Shown here: positions 55,284 through 64,000 of the stretch, one piece after another
Layout of the letters: each line of letters opens with the position of its first letter
Position numbering within the stretch: position 1 is the first letter of the stretch
Assembly: GCA_015680685.1 (NCBI GenBank)
Contig: MNCI01008581.1
Location: forward strand, 1,129,833-1,193,832
DNA: 64,000 nt
Origin: Gnetum montanum
Lineage: Eukaryota > Streptophyta > Gnetopsida > Gnetales > Gnetaceae
Direction of reading: 5' to 3'
The notes under the pieces: generated by a model
Database searches by the model: none
Seen by the model: the letters and a program-made list of their open reading frames with translations, nothing else
What the model was told of the DNA's origin: nothing
Translations under genes and position numbers: made by a program

Positions 55284-57406
55284 TACCATGATGACTAAAT
55301 AACAACTCATCTTCAAGTCAAAGAAAGTGAGGAACAAGCTCAATTGATTACATAGTGGATAGGGATGGGATTATTGACTGACTAGAAATATATTCATGCT
55401 GTAGTGGAGAATTGAATATGACAAAATTGAGACACAAACACAAAATTACAAAATTTATAGGAACTCATGTGGTTCTTGGTGATGGTGGTTCCTCCATGGG
55501 TCTCTTCCTTTGTCCTGTCCTTCAGGCTTCTAAGATTGATACCATTGAAGAAGCACCTAATGTTTCTTCTCATCTATCTAAGAATTATGAGTCATCCATG
55601 TTGATGTTCTAGTGTTTGATTGAGTCAGCACTTCCCATGGACATAACAATTGCTGGAACACTTGCTTGGCCTTGACATGCCATGTCGCAAATAGCTGCTA
55701 TTCCTCTTCATAGGCTCAAGCCCTGACCTCTCCACCTTTTTCTTAGCTAGATTGTGCAGTGATAGGAGTTCCTTGATGGATGTTGAATAATTTTGCTTCT
55801 TGCTCCACATGTTCTACATGAGGCCCTTGGCTTCCGCCTCCTCCTAGACATTTAGTTGCACCTTGAGAAGGTCCTCCTTGTTGTCCTCTTTTAAGAGCCA
55901 TCTATAATCACACAAAGATCAATTTTTAGTAAGGTTATTGAAAGAAGTTCAATTATTTCATACCTTACTTATTGCCTTTAGTAAATGTTGAATTCTTTAC
56001 TTAGTATGATTTTAGAGTTAGAAACTTTTTTTCAAGGAAGTTGCCCTAAAGGTTTAATGTCGAACCTAGTTTGTTTAGGTGACACATAAAAGGACATGTA
56101 ATGGTTTTGAGGAATGTTAGATAAAATGAGGAAAAAGAAAAGAATAGATTTGGCAATGAAGTACTCAAAGGGTATAAAATGATGTGGTGATGTGTAGAAA
56201 GTACAAATTACAAAATTCATGCAAGTGGGTCCTTCCCAAAGCAGGTTCCAACTTATAATGCCCTTGTGTAACCAAACCTTAAAATGTTTGTAGGCACTAG
56301 AAGGGTTAAATGTAATCTACACCGATGCAACAAAACACACACATGTTGATACCACCATAATGAGGTATGAATTACTATGCGACACAAGACACAAGTCAAA
56401 AATTCTTGGATAGCGAGATGAGATGAATCATAGAAAGGATTGCAAAGATCGGATAATGAGGCAACTAACCTAGGGCACAATGAATCTTGAGTGTAGGGCA
56501 TGATTAATGTGTCATTAGCCTGTCACTCCAAAATCAAGACCAAGTCCATTCCTTTGATTAGTGACATCGCATTGTTTCATCCCATGATGGAAAACCATAA
56601 GAGTACCATGACAATAAGGTGTGCAATCACTTGGTTTTTTGTTCAAGGGATGAGTGATTTTAGAATTTCTTTATGACACTACTGTCTTGATCTTTCCCCT
56701 TTTTTTTCTTTCTTGTTGTTATTTTTTTTTGAATGCTTAATCCAGAGAAGCTGCCTATGTTCAGGCATGGGTGCATGTCTTTTCAGTGGGATCCCCTAGA
56801 ATAGCATTGGGGGGGTTTTTTTTGAGTGCCTTTATTACTCTTACTCCCATTTTTTGTTAGATCTACAAGGATCTTGGTACAACTAGGCTACATGATAGCT
56901 CCTACAAGTGTCACCAAAGAAAATCCATAAGTCCCCTTGATGTCACACCCTCACCATTTCCTCTTAGTCCATCATTTTTCGCTCTGGGCATAATGAGCAC
57001 AAAATTACTTTAAGTTTTATTAATGTTAAGAATATCATTGTACCCAGAGTACAACCTCTTATTAATAGAATGGGTGGGTGGATGTGATGGGCTCGCTATC
57101 TAAGTAATTAGTCATCTGAGACTTGATAGCAAGAACAACACCTCAACAAACGAGTCACATGAGTGCTTTATTCATCGATGAGATTACTCATAAAAAGATA
57201 AAAAGATAAAACAATAAATAAAAATATGAAAAACTGGAAAACAAAAAATTGTAAAATTAAAGAAAAGAAAAAATATTTATTAATTCTACTTATTAGAATA
57301 GGGGATATCCCCCATAACTAAACTTTTGATCATGGCAAGAATTAATAAATGGAAGGTTTCGATCTAAGCATTTTGGAAATATTGGGACCCAATCATATCT
57401 AAACCA
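55284..57406 (-). other. Element D 3' region (pol absent)
   Basis: From the right, minus 57321-57308 reads TTAGTTATGGGGGA, the same tract as in A, B and E. About 56955-56925 reads GGTGTGAC, one base, then TCAAGGGGA, matching the post-pol block of A (about 17109) and B (about 39259). The rest is diverged. A minus frame at about 55885-55625 reads KEDNKEDLLKVQLN then SIKELLSLHNLAKKKVE. It is Lys/Glu/Leu-rich and unassigned. No protease, RT, RNase H or integrase is visible. Confidence 0.7.
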
Positions 57407-59620
57407 CTAGGTGTCTTTTGATGTGGTGGTTGGAATGTACCCAAATTTAGGTTCACACACTTGATTGTAGTAGACATAGTGGGGAATATTATAAGATGTG
57501 ATCATGTGATAAGGAGCTAACCCACTATGGCACCCATGATCGTAAGATGGTATGCAAGGATCAATATGTTCCCCTACATGGTTATGTTCATTGTGATGCA
57601 TGGTAGTTGGAGTGTTGATTGGTGGCCCAAATAACATAATAGGAGGCGTCATGTTCGAGGGGAAGGATGCATCATAGTGTTGGGCTTGTGCTAAGTTGGT
57701 GGATGTAGTGGGTTTAGCATCGTGTTGCTTCTTTCTACAGCCATGCCTAAAGAAAGGTTGCTTTTGAGTACTTCCACTACTATTGATATTAGTAGCACAA
57801 GTAGCATTCATAGGTTGGTGCTGTGGTGTAGAACCTTTTGGTATAATTGGTGGCAATGTAGAAGGAGGTGAAGGATGAGAATATTGTTGTTGAGGAAAAG
57901 TATAAGGTACATGAGATGGTGACCTTATCAGAGAGGGTGTGAGTGGATAGTATTTTAGAGAATGATAACAATGAGGTGAATTAGAGGATGATGATCCAGT
58001 TGGAGAAACAGGGTGTTGAACATAGTAAGCACTTGGCGTTGGGACATACAAAGGATATGCTCAGGTTGGTGATGGCCTCCCCCATGACTGGGGCTTTTGC
58101 CACTTTGGTTGAACCTAATATTTCTACATGAAATTTGGATGTAACATTCCTCCCCAATGCTCATGTATATGTGAAAAAACTAAACATTGGCCTTTGGGAT
58201 GATCGTACAGATAGATGTTGTATTGATATGTGAAATTGGTAGTTGAGTTCTTATTCTTATTATCTTCTACCCTCTGTTCTAATTGTTACGTGATGTCGTA
58301 TCATGTTTCTCGATTTGGGATAGTTTTACCTCTACCATTGTTAGCATATTCTCCATATTCTCCATGCATGCATTCCATCATCTTATTCATCTTTGCCTCA
58401 TTTTCATCTAGTGATTGTTGCATTGGCAAAGGTAGAAACGGTTGCACTTCCTCAAGGTGATTTGATTTATTCTCTTTATGATTATGGACCTTTGCTAATT
58501 CGAGACTTTGATCCTATTGAGAGCTCTCAAAATTCTCCCATTTAGCCATTTCTCCTCCTTCTTTTCCCACCTTCTTAATAAGCTCTTGTAATTGGTGGGC
58601 TCGTAGCTTGTAGAGTTGACCTTGGGCATATATCCCTAAAGTCTCCCTTATTTCATTACGGAGCCCATCTATGATGTGTTACATTAGCCTTTCCTCAAAG
58701 AACCCATGGCTTGGGTAGTTGTTTAACAATGCATAATATCTTTCTAAGGCCATGTCCAAGGGTTCATGTTGTGCTTGTTTCCACTCTTGGATTTGTCTCC
58801 TCAAGGCTGACACTCTTGCATAAGTTTGATATCTTTCATTGAAGAGTTCTAACATTATTGACCAATATCAAATTGATTTCAATTTTAAAGACCTATACCA
58901 TACTTTTACTTGGCAAACGAGTGTCATAGAAAAGAGCTTAAGTTTTTGCCACCCATTATCAATATTGTTCCATGTACAAGCATTGTAGAAGGCTTGTAAA
59001 TGTTGTTATAGATCTAAATCATGGCCTCCTAAAAACCTGGGAAAGTTTAAATCAAGCCTAGGTAGATAGCTTTCTTTGCAATGCCTGCAGGATATTCAAA
59101 CAACCTCTTGTATAGGCATTAGGCTCTTAGTGGCCAGTAGGGGTTCATCATCACTAAGTAGGTTTTGAGTTTGTGAGTTAGGACAATGTTGTCCCTATTC
59201 ATGCTGGCGTTCTTGATTTTCTTTGTAAGCTCGATTTTTAGTTCTATGCTGATCCCTTGAAAGATAGTCATCCGTGTCACAATCTGATGTTGAAGGAGTA
59301 GAGGAAGAGAATGAACTGTAAAACTCATTATGATTTTTGTAAGTCTTCTAATCATCCCTAAGTAAGTTCTTATTAGTTATTGAGAAGGTCCTAGGCCTTA
59401 CGGGCCCCCTCGTTCTATGGGATGTCCCATCCTCACTAGAAGTGCTAGAGTTGGATCACAAGGATCCTTAAGTACCATTGGGGTGCTCATGATCATGGGA
59501 GACCCCTGCATAGGATTGAGTACTCCTAACTCCATCTTCATCATCATATATTTCATTGGTTCTCCAATGAATTGCCTCACTAGTTATGGCATGGTCATAG
59601 TCTTGTGAGAGAAACATTGT
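57407..59620 (-). pseudogene. Element D gag
   Basis: A His/Asp/Arg-rich N-terminal part (59600-59130) leads to the gag domain at about 59080-58550: RLDLNFPRFLGGHDLDL, LQAFYNACTWNNIDNGWQKL, WSIMLELFNERYQTYARV, LRRQIQEWKQAQHEPLDMAL, then ERYYALLNNYPSHGF and LYKLRAHQLQELIKKVGK. Each aligns with the gag core of A and B. The C-terminal piece 58051-57407 is open for 214 codons, Pro/Ser/His-rich, and shares AYYVQHPVSP and KQPFFRHG with A (YYVQEPISP, PFFRTN). The protease that follows in A and B is absent. Stops interrupt the N-terminal half. Confidence 0.87.
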
Positions 59621-59730
59621 TGTGAATCGTGTGTGACTTAGTTAAAATTAATTTCTTTTATAAAAGATATATTGTGAATACTTTGTTATAGTGATCTTGT
59701 ATGATATAACTAATCTAGATAACTAGCACT

Positions 59731-59748
59731 GTCTTGGCAATGGTGCCA
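59731..59748 (-). other. Primer binding site, tRNA-Asp type (element D)
   Basis: Minus TGGCACCATTGCCAAGAC begins one base inside the 5' LTR end CTCATCA. It is a decayed TGGCGCCGTTGCCGGGG-type site as in A and B. Confidence 0.82.
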
Positions 59749-59749
59749 A

Positions 59750-60735
59750 TGATGAGTGGCAAGGTACCCCTACACTTCACCATACGAATATGATCATTTC
59801 ACACACAATCTAGTCAAACTCCAAAGATGCGCTAGTTGTGGTATCTAGATAGTTACTCATTGATTGTAGTTCACTGTCTTCCCACCTAGACTAGTACTTG
59901 CTCTATCACATATGGTTTAGTCCAGAGTGAGGTGTATGATATGATTTCTATCCTAGTGTTACTCCTAGAGGCGATGGAAAATAACCTTAATTAAGCTAGG
60001 AGGAAAAAGGAAGAGAGAGAGTCTAAGCTAGCCTAAGTGTAATGAGCATCCATTCCTTAATCATCTGTACACATCTTGGACCTCATGCATGATGACCACT
60101 AGGATTACCAAGTGTAGATCCTAGGTATGCTACTGGGTTACCAAGTAGTCACACTTAAATGCTCATGATTAAGTTGTACTCATTCTGCGATTAAGGAGTT
60201 TTGGGTGAAGAGATATTAACTAGAAAAATAATAAATAACAATAAAAATTAAATAATTAAACTAAGTGAATGTTGCAATGATGAAGTAATCTCGATCCTTA
60301 TTTCCGATCATGTATGTGTCCAAGTATGTCACACTTGAATAAAGGTGTCATACAATTACAATCATCACACTGCAGGCATGCACTAGGAGAATAGTCTAAC
60401 TCCTACAAAAACAAACTACAAAAGCTTCACTACAACTACCAAAAAGATGCCAAATGAGGCAGGTGCATGCATATTTATAGCAGAAAATGAATTCTGCATT
60501 GATGAGGCCATGTCAATGCATGGAAAGATGCATCGATGAGGTCACATTGACGGGGACGCATTGACGAGGCTTCATCAATGTGGCATAGTTGATGCTGTTC
60601 CCAATATCGTGTACCCAATATTGGGGGTCTAATATCAAGGGTCTGATATTGGGACTCATCCGATAATAGGGGTCTGATATCAGCACTTGGTTAACAAGGG
60701 TCTGATATTAGCACTTGGAAAATCACAATTCATCA
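59750..60735 (-). repeat. Element D 5' LTR
   Basis: 986 bp, partner of 54326-55283. It carries an extra ggttaacaagggtctgatat unit (about 60690-60709) in the U3 palindrome region compared with the 3' LTR. On the minus strand the TATA box lies at about 60470-60484. It is followed on the plus strand by the rest of the E LTR. Confidence 0.88.
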
Positions 60736-60849
60736 ACTTCCTAAAGGGCTAGTGCACTAGAAATGACGAAGTCCATGGAATTCGACTAAATCATGCATGA
60801 ACACTTGTGATTCATATGGTTGGGCATAGGGGTAGCTCACTACTCATCA
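60736..60849 (+). repeat. Element E 5' LTR, second part
   Basis: Reads tccatggaattcgactaaatc, then catgcatgaacacttgtg, then ggttgggcataggggtagc to CTCATCA, matching the U5 end of the A and B LTRs (about 10795-10871). It is the continuation of 53547-54325. PBS tggcatcattactgtgga follows (60851-60868). Confidence 0.85.
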
Positions 60850-60868
60850 TTGGCATCATTACTGTGGA

Positions 60869-61300
60869 CTTTATTTGTGGAACGTGTGCTATTTATGTCT
60901 AAGTAAATATCGTTATATCATTGTATGAACCTAAAGGTCAATATCATTTCCACTATACATAAAAAATTATAAAAGCACACTAACAATTCCATTTTATTTT
61001 GCAAAATTTCTTCTTCTTCTTGTAAGCTCGAAGATACCAAACCACTAGTCCCACAAGAATGCAAGGTGGTATACACTCATCTAGATGATTTTGTGCCAAA
61101 TTTCATCTTCATCCTATATCAGGATGAACAAATGCGATGGTGTGATATGGAGGGCAACGTTGTCTTGCCTCCTAATAGATTTGTGCCCAGAATGCTATTT
61201 AAAATCCTTAAGAAGTTGGCCATTAACAAGTTTCAAAAGGATGATAAACATAGGAGCCTTCTATGGCAAAGGACCCACTTATGAATCCTTAGTAGCATGA
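60869..61300 (+). pseudogene. Element E gag N-terminal module (truncated)
   Basis: KVVYTHLDDFVPNFIFILYQ then DEQMRWCDMEGNVVLPPNRF (61060-61190) matches the N-terminal modules of A and B. The open frame ends at 61284. The gag core, protease, RT and integrase are absent. The sequence passes within about 330 bp to the G-rich tract that normally lies after pol. Confidence 0.8.
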
Positions 61301-62540
61301 CATTGTAAGAAAGTAAGCTCAAGCATAACTCCTAGAATGGTAGTGATTGATTAATATAAGTCATTCAGTTGGTCTTCTGTGTATGTGGTAGCAAGACAAT
61401 GGGCCTAATGATTTGACCAGGACTACCCTCTTCCACTTTCATTTTCTACCTACATGTTTGATTATCTTGATTTGCTTTTGTATTGGTATCATAATTTTTA
61501 GATGCTTTTTAATTTATTATCTCCCATGCTTAAATTTTTAGTTCTTGTGTCGATGTTCTCTAGTGCATGCTGCTAGTTAATGTCATCCAAGGCTGGTATC
61601 ATGTAACTTAGTTGTGGGGGAGAAACACCATTGGGAATGTGCTTTCCAATCTCATCTTGTTATCATACCCATGTATGTGTTTTTTGTTAGGTTGTGAAGT
61701 TGTTCTTCATGCTTTCCTTGGGGATTATACTTATCATGGTTTTCATGCATGATTTTTTCAATGGTGGTTTATGGCTTAAGAATTTCACAAGATTTTTAGC
61801 ATTATTGTAGTCTAGTATGCCTTGGTAGCTACACCCTTGAGCTTGTGAGGACAACATCATTAGTATCATTTAGAGAATACTTGCTCAATCCAAAACCTAA
61901 GAGCCTTTCATGAAAGACAAATTTGAAGGTCAAGTAGTCACGTCCCAAAACCATAAGCAAAACATGCATAATAATCAGTGATTAGAAAAATCTAAAAGAA
62001 TATACCATAGATCATCCATCATACTAGAAGCATTCATGGTTCTAAAATTATGATAAGAAATCTTCTTAGCAATCATCATACCCTTGCCTCTCTCTTCTCA
62101 AAGTGGTAGCTTTGTATTGAGTTCCATGTCAAAGTATTTACACAATTGTATTCCTCTACATTGACCTTGCAATGTGTCTAGTCCTAGTCATTATGTCTTC
62201 AATGTCAAAGCTAGTTCCATAACTTTATCTAGTCATGAGAAAATAAGAAAGCATCCACTAGTAATTTATGTGTTAATTGTAATCCTTAGATTTGGTGAAG
62301 TATTTTTTTTCTTTATGTTTGTAATCTAGCATGTTTGGTTAAGGCTATTGGTCCTTCATTATGCATCCTTATCTTTCATGTTACACTTCTAGGTTTCATG
62401 CTAGATTCCAAGTCCTTTAGGATAATGCTAGCTTTATTCATGAAACACCACCAAATTCAGGCAACAACACTTCAATGAAAAATTTGTCTAAGTGTCAATA
62501 CAAGACAAATTTTTTCTAACTATTTGCACATGATCCCACT
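61301..62540 (+). other. Element E 3' region remnant
   Basis: Contains tagttgtgggggaga (61609-61623), the post-pol tract of A, B and D. Beyond it I see no coding and no block shared with A or B. The 3' LTR of E is not recognisable in the window. Where E ends and the next repeat begins is not clear. Confidence 0.5.
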
Positions 62541-64000
62541 GCTAGGGCTACACTCTAGAGTGTAGCTAGCATAGCATGCAACATAGATCTACAAAATTCT
62601 CTAAGTGTCAAACAACAATTACGGAAATTTTTCTAAGTGTCCTACTATGCTCACATTCCTCTTGCTACACTCTCTAGCGTAGCAACACTCCAGTGGCTAG
62701 TTTACAATACCCCTCCTACTATGATCCTAAGCATAGCTAGCATAGCAAGAGCAAGGAGTGTATTTTTTTGCTAGATTTGCTAAGTATCCATGCTACACCT
62801 TGTCCCACCCTACTACACTCATGAGTGTAGCAAGCATAACAACACTCAACTTCAATGTTTTGCAAAATTTTCCTAATTGTTGTGCTACGCTCCAAAGCGT
62901 AGCTAGTGTAGCAACACAAAACTGCCTCCAAAAGCTTCCAAAGCTCAGCACAGGCCTTCATTCTAGCTCTAGCACTTATCTGGCAAGCAAGATCAGCAAC
63001 TTGTGCTCTTTTGTAACACCCCCCCTCCCCCCAATGTCCCAAAAATGTACCTACGCTCAATCCCACTTGAAAGAGGGAAGAACATAGCCTCGGAGCTTAG
63101 CCTCAAAATTGCACTATTTTGCACTATTTGTAGGTACATTGCGGTCTTGGTACATGCAGTCTTGGCAGCGTAGCCATGGTCTAGCAATCTCTTGGGGTCT
63201 AGTGAAGCATATCATAGTGTAGAAATAGTTGCTCTAGTAGGAGCATTGTAAAAGTTAGCATAGCCCCATCTACCCCTTTGCCACATGGCACTCAATCCAC
63301 ACTTCACACTAACCCCAAGCCTATAAATACCCCCACATTCCACACTTTAGGGGTTGGCATTTCATTCTAGTGGTGGACATTTAAAGCATTTGGCTAGCAA
63401 ACCCAAGTAGCAATTGGCATTTCAAAGTACCACCTAGCAACCAAGGCACCTTGAGCACCCTACACACCAAAGTGTATCAACATCTTGGCAACACCTTTGC
63501 ATCCCATTCAGCACTATAGCACATCACAGCCCACAAGACACCATAGCAACCAACCCAGCTAGCATGAACCTTGCAGCGGATGTCAGTCTTCACCCTAGGA
63601 CATCCTAGAAACTATGGCTATGTTGCTACTACGCCTGTCTATACACTGCATACCTCCTCAATGCTTATTTGTAACTGCTATGCTCCTCGTCTAGGGTGGT
63701 GCCATTCTTTCTTTCTCTCAAGCTTCATTGCATTTTAAGCATTTTCTTTAACATTCAATACTGCATTTACACTTTTCACTACTTAACACATTTCTTGCAC
63801 ACTTGCACCACCATTCTCATGCTAGGAAAACCTTGCTACGCTCAAGCTTAGTCGGCCTTGATACTACTGAGAACATCATTAAAACACTTAGCATTACCTC
63901 ACAATGCTAGCATTCACATTTTCTCTAATCACACCACCCCAGTTGCACCCAATACCCTAGTTGCAACTAGCAAAGTCCCTATTCGATTAACAAGACTATC
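62541..64000. mobile_element. LTR-like sequence with CpG palindromes, running off the window
   Basis: Palindromes of the type GCTACRCTC...GAGYGTAGC recur: perfect at 62547-62566 and 62813-62830, with a 4-base loop at 62884-62903, and imperfect at about 62664 and 62715. A C7TC6 tract (63019-63032) follows. The TATA 15-mer CAAGCCTATAAATAC (63316-63330) is identical to that of the A/B LTRs. Downstream sequence repeats ctagcaa/ggcatttca pieces. The pattern (palindromes, TATA, transcribed leader) suggests an LTR, but neither boundary is defined. Confidence 0.5.
63316..63330 (+). promoter_or_regulatory. TATA box of the terminal LTR-like sequence
   Basis: CAAGCCTATAAATAC, identical to the core promoter 15-mer at 10106, 32092 and 50094, although the neighbouring sequence is different. 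Confidence 0.6.

Larger units (their letters stand above)
54326..60735 (-). mobile_element. Element D: gag-only relative of A/B, inserted in the LTR of E
   Basis: 6410 bp with LTRs 54326-55283 and 59750-60735, ends TGATGAG and TTCATCA on the plus strand, minus orientation. A tRNA-Asp-type PBS lies next to the right LTR, then gag (59620 to 57407). Then, with no pol, come the G-rich tract and 3' region shared with A and B. It sits between the two halves of the E LTR. Flanks ACCTT and ACTTC differ by two transitions, so the target duplication is decayed or uncertain. Confidence 0.88.

Noticed and set aside
62758-63087. 109-codon ORFs on both strands at 62737-63087
   Set aside because: Both cover the CpG palindromes, so they mirror each other because the DNA is self-complementary. 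No protein features.
1-64000. Host genes, tRNA, rRNA, organellar or bacterial transfer DNA
   Set aside because: No conserved host protein, cloverleaf, rRNA core or organellar gene block could be recognised by reading. A formal search could still find a short or highly diverged one.

Overview
This is nuclear DNA from a seed plant with a repeat-rich genome. It is AT-rich and built almost entirely of decayed, nested LTR retrotransposons. I found no intact host gene, rRNA, tRNA, CRISPR array or bacterial-type operon. The retroelement lineages (Copia and Sirevirus-like, Athila/Tat-type and chromovirus-type Ty3/gypsy) are plant-specific. The species cannot be told from the sequence, although the depth of nesting suggests a large genome.

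Layout. (1) 1-3400 and 9503-9908: an old Copia element on the minus strand (RNase H, RT, integrase, gag). Its gag is split by a 6.1 kb Sirevirus-like element, S (3401-9502, minus), which has two 1.2 kb LTRs, an initiator-Met-type PBS, polypurine tracts and a 617-codon gag frame, but no pol. (2) 9909-19557: element A, a full-length Athila/Tat-type gypsy element on the plus strand with 5 bp target duplications CTTCT. (3) 19563-26640: mostly unassigned, with a palindrome array (about 19.9-20.2 kb), a short Copia LTR with PBS (21.57 kb) and degenerate repeats (25.7-26.1 kb). (4) 26640-31500: chromovirus-type gypsy remnant F, its RT split by a 2.17 kb solo LTR (28393-30565, target duplication AATTA). 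(5) 31852-50849: element B, a sister copy of A (target duplication CCTAT). Its 3' region is split by element C (40601-49743, minus, target duplication GTAAT), a gypsy element with gag and protease but no RT or integrase. (6) 50850-53546: unassigned sequence, then an integrase fragment, G (minus). (7) Element E (plus, same superfamily as A and B) cuts G at about 53547. The E LTR is itself split by element D (54326-60735, minus), which carries gag but no pol. E continues to about 61.6 kb as a gag remnant plus a conserved G-rich tract. (8) 62.5-64 kb: LTR-like sequence with CpG palindromes and a TATA box, running off the window.

How the parts relate. A, B, D and E share gag sequence, a tRNA-Asp-type PBS, LTR ends TGATRAG...CTCATCA and a conserved G-rich tract after pol. 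A and B also carry an antisense reading frame in the 3' region. S, C and D keep LTRs, PBS and gag but have no pol, so they would have needed enzymes supplied by other elements. Several unrelated LTR families here carry arrays of short palindromes, many with a CpG centre in various stages of C-to-T decay. All coding regions are broken by stops, and none is expected to make a working protein. Two assembly gaps (15637-15889 and 34171-34472) and a single N (48784) fall inside repeats.
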